A DNA stretch of 64,000 nt from QZLE01 sp033852075. Lineage in GTDB: Bacteria > Pseudomonadota > Gammaproteobacteria > QZLD01. The position numbers and the translations under genes were made by a program. The notes beneath the pieces are model-generated. The model was not told where the DNA came from and searched no databases. It was given only the letters and a program-made list of their open reading frames with translations. Below, piece by piece: positions 37,601 to 45,961 of this stretch (positions within the stretch are counted from its first letter, which is position 1; the number at the start of each line of letters is the position of its first letter). Where the stretch lies: the NCBI GenBank assembly GCA_033852075.1, contig JAWSVC010000022.1, positions 62,001 to 126,000 on the forward strand, given 5' to 3'.

Positions 37601-38343
37601 TTGTTGAAGATCAGCAATCAGCTCCAACTATCGATAGCTACGAATACAGCATTGAAGGCAATACACTAACTGTAACCGGTACAGCATCAGATGTTAACGG
37701 TGACCTAGAAGCCGTGATAATGGTTATCTCTGCAGGGCCAATGACTTGCGAAGGTACAGAAACATTTACCTGCACCATAACTAGCATCTCAATTGGTGAT
37801 AATGCAATTTCGCTATACGCTGCAGATGCTGCCGGCAATGAAAGTGAAGCTATAGATTTCACTGTAACTTATAGTGGTACAGCTCCTACTATTGATAGCT
37901 ATGAATACAGCACAGATGGTTTAACTGTAACCTTCACTGGTACTGCTTCAGACGTTGACGGCGACCTTGACCGTATAGTTATGACTCTTGGAATTCTTGG
38001 TGGGGAGATCTGTACAGGTACAGAGACATTCACCTGCACATGGACAGCTGAAACTGCAGGAACATATGCTATTGGTCTCGCCGCATACGATACAAATGGC
38101 CTTGTAGATACTATTCCACAAATAGAAATTACAGTGTCTGAACAAGGCGAGTGTATAACTGACACCAACTACAACCACGTTGCTGCCGGTAGAGCTTATC
38201 AGGGCGGATTATCAAATCTATATGCTTATGCTGTAGGTTCTGATGATGACTTAGGTCTGTATGGCTCAACCTACTACAGCACCACCACTTCTTTAGAAGA
38301 AACATCTCCTGGGTATTGGACTAAAGTAACTAGTTGTCCATAG
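34672..38343 (+). CDS. Secreted papain-like (C1) protease with the same tail as the S8 protease
   Basis: A 1223-residue extracellular protein with signal peptide MKKYLSLIAGGAILASSVAIA, very like the S8 protease's. The catalytic domain (about 60-340) is papain-like: Q at FTQKGGDCAHASS with nucleophile C97, H258 in YGHVMTIVGYDDD, and N305 in MANTYGTSWGNSGF. The CGSCWAF of classic papains is altered to GGDCAHAS. From about 475 on it repeats the tail of the preceding gene in order: GRAY module, DUF5011-like domain, GRAY module, five Ig-like repeats, C-terminal GRAY module. No FG-GAP propeller is present. The two genes probably arose by duplication and swap of catalytic parts. Confidence 0.9.
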   Translation: MKKYLSLIAGGAILASSVAIADTSTAINLNPDPYGTPWIANLPELTPTEQEYLNSLPEFKVNNDGVSAASAGNLPTSVDNSQNIHFRPIFTQKGGDCAHASSISYVFTYEMAAARNLDAGLPENQYPEHFTWNFQNDGKGNGTRTTTAWYIAEHIGVPNVTTYGGMTSPTPYINWINGYDKYYQAMQNRLDKNMQISTNTVEGIESLKQWLYDHGDGSSVGGLALFASFIGDEQDTILSNDSAHAGESIITSFGGYGHVMTIVGYDDDVMVDINGDGQYTNNIDINDDGEVNIKDWEIGAVKMANTYGTSWGNSGFMWIPYSVLSKTNQAYIMNVKETHTPDMTLKIKIQHESRKKLTISAGIATSVYAAIPEYQIDTGLATGGGDLPMLGDSNDPLEFGIDVTSLVEQVGGINNAKKLFLTIKESDNTDSSTGKVISVSAINYKSGGIEYRATENISIENNTTTIIPVLLQGEQCEEYTAANSEHEAAGRAYSETTIEGQTCWGTYCYGGTEVTRWYAIGSDDDLGTSGSTETTLNSQSEGIYDAGACPAEDVTAPELTLIGDNPLYIYQYNEVVDPGATAIDDIDGDISEYISVTGYVDTSVINESTLTYSISDAAGNTTKVERVVKVIEAPTCVDFTDTVANHETAGRAYSQTTIEGQTCWGTYCYGGTEVTNWYAVGSNEDLGQDNGVTITMIENPYGSGSYTTGKCPSINPPTIDSYEYNIDGNTLTITGTASDPDNDLRSIISFIYAALTCEGTENFVCTFPNLENGEYTIGLLATDEADNNSETIYFTVNIGTPSAPKIDSFKAERSQTTIIVNGQASDADGDLTTVQLHEDSIGTIDCTLELPDFYCRANNLVPGETYNFYLTAEDELGNVSAPSSNIEVIMPESNAPIIESYNYELVGKDLIVTGVSSDVDNDILSTVLYVTGGGITCNGLENWTCTIEDIQTGTHQFRLKTSDSYLNDSQFIDFEVVVEDQQSAPTIDSYEYSIEGNTLTVTGTASDVNGDLEAVIMVISAGPMTCEGTETFTCTITSISIGDNAISLYAADAAGNESEAIDFTVTYSGTAPTIDSYEYSTDGLTVTFTGTASDVDGDLDRIVMTLGILGGEICTGTETFTCTWTAETAGTYAIGLAAYDTNGLVDTIPQIEITVSEQGECITDTNYNHVAAGRAYQGGLSNLYAYAVGSDDDLGLYGSTYYSTTTSLEETSPGYWTKVTSCP

Positions 38344-38373
38344 CCTACGTTTCTTTCATAAGAACTAGTAAAT

Positions 38374-38403
38374 AAAAACGCCACACGGATGTGTGGCGTT
38401 TTT
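38374..38403 (+). terminator. Rho-independent terminator after the C1 protease gene
   Basis: Stem AAAAACGCCACAC / GTGTGGCGTTTTT around GGAT. The run of A upstream means it may also act for the convergent gene on the minus strand. Confidence 0.93.
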
Positions 38404-38432
38404 ATTTATGTCCGCAATGACATTATCGAAAC

Positions 38433-39545
38433 TTATTCAACCTCTTCAATAATTGCTTCCTTAACCAAAGTAGTTATAGATACCATATCAGCAGTACTTA
38501 AAGTTTGAGTTGGATCTAGCGCTGCCGGTATTTCACCCTGAGATGTTAAAACAACTATAAGATCATTTTCTGGATACATAATGATATATTGTCCACCTGT
38601 ACCAGAAGCCCAATATGCACCACTTGCCTGATTTACCCACCAAAACAAACCATATGAAGATCCATATGCATTATCAATCAAAGGAGATCGTGCCTCATTA
38701 ATATATCTTCTGGAAACGATTTGTTTGCCATCCCAATATCCATCATTAAGCATTAGCAAACCAATCTTTGCCATCTGCCTTGGAGTAAGATACAAGCCAA
38801 ATGCACCGTCGGTATATTCTCCTGATGCGGTTGTAGTCCATCTAGTTTCTTCTCCTTCATCATTATTAATCCCCAACGGGTTAAATAGATTTTCCTGAGT
38901 AAATTCCAGCGTTGTTTGATCTGTAGCTCTACCAATCATCGCTGAAATAAATTGAGAAGCCGAACAGTCATAGTTCCACACTTCTCCAGGTTCAGCTGCT
39001 TGATTACGGTCTACAGCATATTGCAGCTGGTCTGGTGATAAATACCACTCCCAATACTTACCTCCCTTTTGCATGTCAAAGTTATTCCATTCATATCCCC
39101 AACTCATGGTTAGCAAATCTCTTACTAAAATATCATGCTCCCAAGGGTCAGAATCTTGATTTATATATTCAGGAAAATATTGTTCCAATGTTTGGTCAAT
39201 ATCAATATACCCTTTATCTTGAGCTATACCTGCAGATAGAGAGACAATACTCTTGGTAACAGAATTAACTCTACCAGAAAAATCCTGAGCTCCTCCGTTT
39301 TGGTAACCTTCAGAAACAATATATCCATCCTTAATTACCAACATACCCCACACATTTGACTGAGCTGCCAAATCCTGAGCCGCCTGCAATTTCACAGAGT
39401 CCATCCCTTTATCTTCCGGTTCGGCTGATCTCCACCCCTCTGTAGGCCAGTAATCCTGACAGCCAAACATCATAAATGATGCTGCTATAGCGATAGTTGT
39501 TTTATAAAATCTATTATTAATAAGACATTTCTTGATAGTTTTCAT
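38433..39545 (-). CDS. Beta-lactamase-fold serine hydrolase lipoprotein
   Basis: A 370-residue predicted lipoprotein with lipobox FGC following a hydrophobic stretch. Start at 39545 follows GGAGG by five bases; an ATG four codons earlier contains that Shine-Dalgarno. The catalytic SxxK is in NSVTKS and YDC in WNYDCSASQF stands at the Tyr position of the class C/NylB-type fold. A late GTGGQY may supply the HxG-equivalent. These proteins include esterases, 6-aminohexanoate hydrolases and peptidases; the substrate is not apparent. It is convergent with the protease gene. Confidence 0.85.
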   Translation of the reverse strand: MKTIKKCLINNRFYKTTIAIAASFMMFGCQDYWPTEGWRSAEPEDKGMDSVKLQAAQDLAAQSNVWGMLVIKDGYIVSEGYQNGGAQDFSGRVNSVTKSIVSLSAGIAQDKGYIDIDQTLEQYFPEYINQDSDPWEHDILVRDLLTMSWGYEWNNFDMQKGGKYWEWYLSPDQLQYAVDRNQAAEPGEVWNYDCSASQFISAMIGRATDQTTLEFTQENLFNPLGINNDEGEETRWTTTASGEYTDGAFGLYLTPRQMAKIGLLMLNDGYWDGKQIVSRRYINEARSPLIDNAYGSSYGLFWWVNQASGAYWASGTGGQYIIMYPENDLIVVLTSQGEIPAALDPTQTLSTADMVSITTLVKEAIIEEVE

Positions 39546-39555
39546 TTTATCCTCC

Positions 39556-39624
39556 ATTAATAGTAACGCTTATCAAATAGCGTCATAGTACTATTAATAA
39601 ATTCTGTCTAGTACTTAAGTACTA
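39556..39624. promoter_or_regulatory. Palindrome-rich control region of the serine hydrolase gene
   Basis: Just upstream of the hydrolase gene: TAGTACTTAAGTACTA (39609-39624) is a perfect 16-bp palindrome, ATAGTACTAT (39585-39594) a perfect 10-bp one, and ATTAATAGTA (39556-39565) is inverted as TACTATTAAT at 39589-39598. The common AGTACT core suggests several sites for one dimeric regulator. Confidence 0.5.
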
Positions 39625-39664
39625 TGCATTGGATTTATTTACTTACTCCCCCCGGAAGGAAAAA

Positions 39665-40174
39665 TCACAAAATCTCAATAACAGTCTTTCCGACTTTAAT
39701 TACATTACCTGAACTGACAGGTGATGATTTTATTTTTTTATTATTTAATTTTGTCCCATTTTTGCTTTCTAAATCAATCAACCACCATTTAGATGTGTCA
39801 TGTACAAGCATTGCATGTTTTCTAGAAACATCATTGCCTGAAATTTTTATCTCGCAATCTTCAGCACGCCCAATAAAAAATCTAATTCCACTACGTCTAA
39901 AAATTGCAGCATCCTCTCCAGTGGAGATTTTAAGACTAATATCAACACAACTCTGCTTTGCTTTATCACATTCATCACGGAGCGTTCTGATCAATGTTTC
40001 TTTTATTGCTGAAGAACGATTCTTAGGATCTTCGATTCCATCAAGCATTTCTCTAACTAATTCATACCAATGAGCTCCCTGATTTTTAGAGCGATCATCA
40101 ATCTCTTTCCAAAATTCATCCTCTAAAAAAACAGATGTGGTTGTTCCACCTAATACAATACTTCTTCTGCTCAT
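39665..40174 (-). CDS. RHH DNA-binding domain fused to an FHA phosphothreonine-binding domain
   Basis: A 169-residue protein. The first 45 residues (SIVLGGTTTSVFLEDEFWKEI ... WYELVREML) match the RHH_4 ribbon-helix-helix family of DNA-binding proteins (strand with TSV, LEDEFW, and a helix). Residues about 95-169 are a FHA domain with conserved GR (FFIGRAED), S..H (DVSRKHAML) and NG (SKNGTKLNN). The two are joined by a helical linker. It lies 16 bp downstream of a Ser/Thr kinase gene on the same strand; FHA domains bind phosphothreonine peptides, so the kinase may control this factor. GGGTG lies five bases before the ATG. Confidence 0.85.
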   Translation of the reverse strand: MSRRSIVLGGTTTSVFLEDEFWKEIDDRSKNQGAHWYELVREMLDGIEDPKNRSSAIKETLIRTLRDECDKAKQSCVDISLKISTGEDAAIFRRSGIRFFIGRAEDCEIKISGNDVSRKHAMLVHDTSKWWLIDLESKNGTKLNNKKIKSSPVSSGNVIKVGKTVIEIL

Positions 40175-40190
40175 AAAACACCCTTAGCCA

Positions 40191-43100
40191 CTAATTCATT
40201 TCTCGCAATATTCTAAATCCAACCGAAAGATTCTTTGCCCCAATATCAAACAATTGAGCATCATCAATACTTGATCCACAATATGATAAGGTCTCAAATC
40301 CAATATTTAAATCAGATTTATCTTCTTTAGCTCCACCTTTTATCAATACTGTATTGCATTCCTGGTTTGCACAAGTAGATGACATTTCCCATACATTTCT
40401 ATCATATCCAATAACTCCAAAACTATTTTTGTTACCTGAGAATACTTCTTCGTAATTCATAAACGGACTGCAATATTTTTCAGATTTGTTTGCTGTTTTA
40501 CCACCATATGCAAAATCCAGCTCTTGAGAGGTCGGCAATCTATATCTTTTACCTGTCTGTTCAGATAACCATTTTGCATAAACCTTTGCCTCATCATAAG
40601 TTATTCGAACCGTGGGATATTTTGATTTTCCTTCTGTTTTTTCCATACCCAAATGATCTAAAAACTTTTCATATTCACCATTGGATATTTCAGTTTCACC
40701 TATAAGAAAAAGTTTATTATTCCCACCACCGTCTTTATCAGATTTAAATACAGGAATTACTACCATTCTAGGCCCCAAAGTACCATCTTTTAAACGATCC
40801 CTAATAATCCTACCTGTTCGATAATAATCTTTTAATGCCTGGTATTTTTGGCGCAATTGTTCCGCAACATTTTCCATTCCTGATTTTATTTCCAATGATG
40901 CTATACCCTCATAAGATTTCTCCCAATCCCCATCATCAATATCCTTTTCAACCTCAGCTACCCGATCCTGATAATCAATCGAAGACTCAGCAGAAGTATC
41001 ATCATCGATATGGTACTGCTTTTTTATCTCTACAATTGCTTCCCTAACAATAGAATTCTCACCAGCTAATACTCTATTCCAGGCTAATCTAACTATAGAA
41101 TCTGAACGAAGCTCTTTAACACCAACCAAGGTATCATCAATATCCAGTGTTTTTTGGATATATTCAAAACACTGGCTAAATAACTCCTCTTCACAGTAGT
41201 ATGTTGCGTGCTGAAAATACTTTTGCGCTAACTTTTTAAGACCAGCTTTTGCCTTTTGATTCTCTACATCAATCGTGAGGATCCTATTATAAGTATCTAA
41301 GGCTTTATCCCCATCTTCTATTCCAAATTTTTCATCTTTTATATAACCTTCTGCCTGTTGCAACATCTTCGCAATTTGCTGATCTTTAGATATCCATTTG
41401 CCATTATGCAAAACCAGATCACCGCCTTTCAGCTCTTTTATTAACTCAAACTGTTCCCCTCCATTAATAGTAATTTTTGTAGTCGATGGATAATATTTAG
41501 GCATTTGCACCTTAACACTATGCTCTCCAGCTTCTAATCCATAAAACACCTGCGGTGTTGACTTACCTGTTTGTTTCCCATCAATAATTATTTTTGCACC
41601 AACAGGAATAGTTTTTACCACCAAGCTGCCTTTAGCTTTTTCAAGGCTGATTTTTCTTTCTTCACTGATTCCTGGCTTCAGTTCAAGTTCAGACGAATAA
41701 CTTTCATAATTCTTTAGTCTTAACTCCAGAACGTGATCACCTGAAGCAATATCTCGTCCATAATAAGGTGTTCTACCAAATGGCCTACCATTGATAATAA
41801 TTTCAGCTCCACTAGGTATTGTTTCTATTCTTAAAACAGGTGGTCCATTGTTTTGAATAGTATCATGTGACAAGTTATCTTTTTCAGTTCCTCCTGCAAA
41901 AACGTCGTTCTTAGTTTCCACTAACTTTGGAGGCTTTTCCGATACAGGCTTTATTTCATTTTTATCTGAAGCTTTTTTTACAGGTTCGTCCTCAGCAATA
42001 ACTTTGGTTTCTTTTAAACGACCCTGTTTGGAATCAACTTTGTTTATATTTTTATCTTCAAGCTTAATTTCACTTGGGACTATTACTAAATCCTTATCAG
42101 TTTCACCATAATAAGACACAAAGAAAAATCCACACAAAGCTATTATTACCAACAAAATAAAGATCATAAAGAATATGGGCCGCTTTGGTTTCTTCTTACC
42201 ATTTACATCAATATCAACACAGGTAGTATTTTGCTGATCCCTTTGATTACCATTATTTTCTTCGGTTTCAAATAATTGTTTTAAATCAACCGCTAATTCA
42301 GCACAATCTAAATACCTTTCATCAGCCTTCTTGGCCAGCATTTTATTTAACACTGGCTGAAACGAAGATAAGTATTTGGGCAATTTGGGAATTGGAGACT
42401 CTACATGTTTCATAATTATTGAAACAGCACTATCGCCATCATACGGGATTTCACCAATAAGCATTTCATAAAACAAGATACCTAAACTATAGATATCTGA
42501 ACGCCCGTCCACCCATTCGGCTCCCCTTGCCTGCTCGGGGCTCATATAATATGGAGTTCCTATTCCTATACCAGTTTGAGTAAGTCTTGTATCTAAGGAT
42601 ATAGATTTTACAACCCCAAGATCAGTTATTACTGGCTCGCCTATAGCATTAAACAAAACATTTTCAGGTTTGATATCCCGATGAATATACCCCTTGTTGT
42701 GAGCATAATTCAACGCCTCGGATAACCTTTCAATAATATGGATAGATTCTTTGATGCCTATTCCTGCTTTTATTTTGTCACGCAGTGAACCGCCAGGTAG
42801 ATAATCCATAGCATAATATTGAAGCCCATTAATTTCACCAACATCAATAATAGATACTATTCCTGGGTGATTAAGATCTTTAACCGCATTAATCTCTTTT
42901 TCAAACCTTAATCTGCTTTCATTTTCTTTGTTTGGAATATTATGCAAAATTTTGATAGCAACATATTGGTTATCTCGCCCCGAATTACCTGATCCCATCG
43001 CAAGATAAACGTCAGACATACCGCCTGAACCAAGCTTTCTTTTTATTGTATATTCACCGAAAATATCCCCGGTCTTATAGTAATCCATTCCGTTGCTCAT
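40191..43100 (-). CDS. Membrane Ser/Thr protein kinase with PEGA domains and an FGE-like domain
   Basis: A 969-residue Hanks-type kinase. Kinase domain (about 10-275): GSGGMSDVY loop, VAIKIL Lys, HRDIKPEN, DLG in place of DFG, and SPEQARG. One transmembrane helix follows at about 308-330. Outside lie two PEGA domains (VLRIETIPSGAEIIINGRPFG; LVVKTIPVGAKIIIDGKQTGKS), a helical TPR-like part (about 560-760), and a C-terminal FGE-sulfatase-like domain (about 770-969; GNVWEW is degenerate as DRNVWEMS). That domain may sense ligands rather than convert cysteine to formylglycine. It is the first gene of an operon with the RHH-FHA protein. Confidence 0.9.
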   Translation of the reverse strand: MSNGMDYYKTGDIFGEYTIKRKLGSGGMSDVYLAMGSGNSGRDNQYVAIKILHNIPNKENESRLRFEKEINAVKDLNHPGIVSIIDVGEINGLQYYAMDYLPGGSLRDKIKAGIGIKESIHIIERLSEALNYAHNKGYIHRDIKPENVLFNAIGEPVITDLGVVKSISLDTRLTQTGIGIGTPYYMSPEQARGAEWVDGRSDIYSLGILFYEMLIGEIPYDGDSAVSIIMKHVESPIPKLPKYLSSFQPVLNKMLAKKADERYLDCAELAVDLKQLFETEENNGNQRDQQNTTCVDIDVNGKKKPKRPIFFMIFILLVIIALCGFFFVSYYGETDKDLVIVPSEIKLEDKNINKVDSKQGRLKETKVIAEDEPVKKASDKNEIKPVSEKPPKLVETKNDVFAGGTEKDNLSHDTIQNNGPPVLRIETIPSGAEIIINGRPFGRTPYYGRDIASGDHVLELRLKNYESYSSELELKPGISEERKISLEKAKGSLVVKTIPVGAKIIIDGKQTGKSTPQVFYGLEAGEHSVKVQMPKYYPSTTKITINGGEQFELIKELKGGDLVLHNGKWISKDQQIAKMLQQAEGYIKDEKFGIEDGDKALDTYNRILTIDVENQKAKAGLKKLAQKYFQHATYYCEEELFSQCFEYIQKTLDIDDTLVGVKELRSDSIVRLAWNRVLAGENSIVREAIVEIKKQYHIDDDTSAESSIDYQDRVAEVEKDIDDGDWEKSYEGIASLEIKSGMENVAEQLRQKYQALKDYYRTGRIIRDRLKDGTLGPRMVVIPVFKSDKDGGGNNKLFLIGETEISNGEYEKFLDHLGMEKTEGKSKYPTVRITYDEAKVYAKWLSEQTGKRYRLPTSQELDFAYGGKTANKSEKYCSPFMNYEEVFSGNKNSFGVIGYDRNVWEMSSTCANQECNTVLIKGGAKEDKSDLNIGFETLSYCGSSIDDAQLFDIGAKNLSVGFRILREMN

Positions 43101-43290
43101 TGTTCTTATAGTACGATTATACTATTTCACAAACACCATCTATTCAATATCTTCATAAAAAATCAAATAATAATTAGAATATTAACCACATTTGGAGTTA
43201 TTATATGTTCACTGAATGGATTACAAAAAGGAGTTAATCCAATATCAGTATTTGTATTTTTTATTTATTTTTTTATAGAGTAATGAAACC

Positions 43291-44715
43291 TTGATTAAAT
43301 CCATTTTCAGCAAGTTTAAACCTAAAAAAACAACGCCGCAAAAATCTGAAGCGATTTCTAAAAAAAATACGTCTTCTACAAAGAAAAATAACCCAAATCA
43401 GAAAAAAACCGGCACCAATCAAAATCAAGGAAAACACAACAAACACAATCCAAACCCACATACGCAAAAAAATAATAAAAATCGCAAACCACGCCAACAA
43501 AGCCAGCCCAAACAACCAAAGTGGAATATAGATCAATTTCAAGTAGAACCAGAGCAAGGCAAAACCAGGTTTCATGACTTAGACCTTCCAGAGCAATTAA
43601 TGCACGCAATCTATGATTTAGGATTTCAATATTGCTCACCTATTCAGGCACAAACTCTACCCAAATCTCTACAAGGGTACGACATCATAGGTAAGGCACA
43701 AACCGGCACCGGCAAAACAGCAGCCTTCCTGATAACTATTATTGATGAAATTCTCAACAGTCCAATTACCGAAGAACGCCACCTAAAAGATCCAAGAGCC
43801 CTAATCCTTGCCCCAACCAGAGAACTGGCTTTACAGATTGCCAAAGATGCCAAAGCTCTATGCAAATATACAGATATTGGTGTAGTAGCTCTTATCGGCG
43901 GTGAAAAATATGAAAAGCAGCTTAAGCAACTAAATGAACATGTTGTTGATATTGTCGTCGCCACACCAGGACGCCTTATCGACTTTATGACGCGTGATCA
44001 GATTTATATCGACCAAGTTGAATTTTTAGTTCTGGATGAAGCAGATCGCATGCTTGATATGGGATTTGTACCTCAGCTAAAACGCATTGTCAGGGCAACC
44101 CAAAAGAAAGAAGATCGTCAAACTTTACTCTTCAGTGCCACTTTTGATCACGACATTATTAATCTATCTCGCCAATGGACGTTCGAAGCAATCCACATTG
44201 AGATCGAACCAGAAAATATTGCAACAGAACAAGTAGAGCAAAAGGTATATCTGGTTTCCAAGGATGAAAAATTCAAAGTTCTTATGAACATTCTTAAATC
44301 CGATGAAACCAAACTATCTATGATATTTGTTAATCGTAAAGACCACACTCAACAACTTTATGACCAACTTAAAAAGGCTGGCGTTAATGTCGGCATTTTA
44401 ACCGGCGATATAAATCAGTCCAGACGCAGCAAAACTCTGGAAGGTTTTAAGGCAGGAAAATTTGATGTTTTGGTGGCGACAGATGTAGTTGGACGCGGAA
44501 TCCATGTTGATGGAGTATCCCACGTAATTAATTACAATCTACCTGAAGACCCTGAAGATTATGTACACCGCATCGGCAGAACCGGTCGCGCCGATGCTAC
44601 AGGGGTTTCAATTAGTCTCGCCTGTGAATACGAATCATTCAATATCCCCAATATTGAGACATTACTTGGCAAGAAGATGAATTGCGAATTACCGCCGGAT
44701 GAGCTGTTGAAATAA
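43291..44715 (+). CDS. rhlB: RhlB-like DEAD-box RNA helicase
   Basis: A 474-residue helicase. The N-terminal 80 residues are low-complexity, Lys/Asn/Gln-rich and probably disordered. The core has the Q motif FQYCSPIQAQTLP, motif I AQTGTGKT, DEAD at VLDEADRM, SAT in LFSATF, and motif VI HRIGRTGRAD. The best overall match is RhlB (degradosome/RNA-decay helicase), especially DLGFQYCSPIQAQTL. The frame opens at TTG (43291); an upstream in-frame stop rules out a longer one, and the overlapping ATG at 43283 reads only MKP. RhlB is an assignment by family, not proven. Confidence 0.85.
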   Translation: MIKSIFSKFKPKKTTPQKSEAISKKNTSSTKKNNPNQKKTGTNQNQGKHNKHNPNPHTQKNNKNRKPRQQSQPKQPKWNIDQFQVEPEQGKTRFHDLDLPEQLMHAIYDLGFQYCSPIQAQTLPKSLQGYDIIGKAQTGTGKTAAFLITIIDEILNSPITEERHLKDPRALILAPTRELALQIAKDAKALCKYTDIGVVALIGGEKYEKQLKQLNEHVVDIVVATPGRLIDFMTRDQIYIDQVEFLVLDEADRMLDMGFVPQLKRIVRATQKKEDRQTLLFSATFDHDIINLSRQWTFEAIHIEIEPENIATEQVEQKVYLVSKDEKFKVLMNILKSDETKLSMIFVNRKDHTQQLYDQLKKAGVNVGILTGDINQSRRSKTLEGFKAGKFDVLVATDVVGRGIHVDGVSHVINYNLPEDPEDYVHRIGRTGRADATGVSISLACEYESFNIPNIETLLGKKMNCELPPDELLK

Positions 44716-44767
44716 CCTTCAATAGAAAACAGAATCTATAAATTAAATACATCCATATTTAACTTTA

Positions 44768-45769
44768 TCAACAAACCCATCGACCTTGCCTGAAAATAGC
44801 ATCAACAGCACTGTTGTATTCATCAACTGTTTTAGTTCGGGAAAGATTCGACAATAACTTGTCTACACCAGTAAATGATTTTCCCAGATAGGCCCATATT
44901 TCCTTCATCTTATTGAGAAGATGGCTCGGTCCAGATAACACTTCTGTATATGCTTCAAAAAGCTCATCATGAAACACTCTTATAACCGCTAGTGAGTCGG
45001 TTATCTGCTCACTGCCTTTGAGTAAAGATGGCAGAAATGGATTGTAAATAGCCCAACGTCCAATCATCCATTCCTTAATTCTTGGAAACCTGGATTGCAG
45101 CATCTCGAAGGTGGCAATGTCTTTTATATCGCCGTTATACATTATCTCATGTGATGAAAGTGCGGCGGCCTGAGCAAAACAATCAAGATCAACCGTACCC
45201 TCATACATCTGCTTTCCAGTCCGCGGATGAATAATAATTTTCTTCAGCGGATAACCATTGAATATCGGCATAAGATTAATCAATTCCGATGAATCGTATA
45301 ATCCGAGTCGAACCTTCAAGGAGATATCTATCTCAGTTTTGGCACACACTTCATCAAGAAAAAACTGAATTAAATCAGAGTGAGGAAGAAAACCTGATCC
45401 TTTCTTTTTCTTGGTAACCATCGGAAAAGGACACCCCATATTTAGATTTATTTCACTATAACCAAGCTCTTCAATTATTCTTGCCGTCTCTATAAAACTG
45501 ACGGCATCATTACCAATAACTTGAGGAATAATAGTAAAATACGGATTGTTAACCGGCCAAAAATCCTTGAAATGATTTCCCTTCCTCTTAGCTCTAGCCG
45601 TCTCGAGACGAATAATATTAACAAAAGGAGCCATAATATAATCAATCCCAGTGAAATGGCGATGATAAACGTTTCGAAAAACACAATTAGTAACACCATG
45701 CAATGGAGCTAGATATAAAATGGGCCGCAACTTAGAACCTTTCGTAGATAGAAATTTAGATCGGTGCAA
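44768..45769 (-). CDS. tRNA-dihydrouridine synthase-like flavoprotein
   Basis: A 333-residue TIM-barrel protein of the Dus family: LYLAPLHGVTNCVFRN, INLNMGCPFPMV with the catalytic Cys, VRLG near the FMN-binding strand, IIHPRTGKQMYEG and MYNGDI. Dus enzymes reduce uridine in the tRNA D-loop. It is shorter and more divergent than DusA/B/C, and no class can be named. The frame opens at a TTG; no in-frame ATG is near. It may therefore begin further downstream or be weakly expressed. Confidence 0.8.
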   Translation of the reverse strand: MHRSKFLSTKGSKLRPILYLAPLHGVTNCVFRNVYHRHFTGIDYIMAPFVNIIRLETARAKRKGNHFKDFWPVNNPYFTIIPQVIGNDAVSFIETARIIEELGYSEINLNMGCPFPMVTKKKKGSGFLPHSDLIQFFLDEVCAKTEIDISLKVRLGLYDSSELINLMPIFNGYPLKKIIIHPRTGKQMYEGTVDLDCFAQAAALSSHEIMYNGDIKDIATFEMLQSRFPRIKEWMIGRWAIYNPFLPSLLKGSEQITDSLAVIRVFHDELFEAYTEVLSGPSHLLNKMKEIWAYLGKSFTGVDKLLSNLSRTKTVDEYNSAVDAIFRQGRWVC

Positions 45770-45853
45770 GTATAAATAATCTTAGAGCTAATTGATAAGA
45801 ATTTTCTCATTCGAGCGCTATAAAAGGGAATGATACCGTCTGATAAAAAATAG

Positions 45854-45873
45854 GTCATTACCCAGCTTGACCG
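45854..45873. repeat. Degenerate copy of the TCATTACCC palindromic element
   Basis: GTCATTACCCAGCTTGACCG resembles the inverse of the element at 61870-61892 (which gives GTCATTACCCGACTTGATCG) with a few changes. Probably an old copy of the same dispersed repeat. Confidence 0.4.
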
Positions 45874-45961
45874 CTCTGCTGTCCGGGAAAAATATTTCAA
45901 ATTGCTGAAAAGCTTTGTTGGGTAATAATATTAAGATTAAAAAATTATTTTAGACTTAAAT

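Noticed and set aside
43376..43639. Hydrophobic minus-strand frames opposite the RhlB N-terminus
   Set aside because: They are antisense to a Lys/Asn/Gln-rich low-complexity stretch, which automatically gives Phe/Val/Leu-rich reverse frames.
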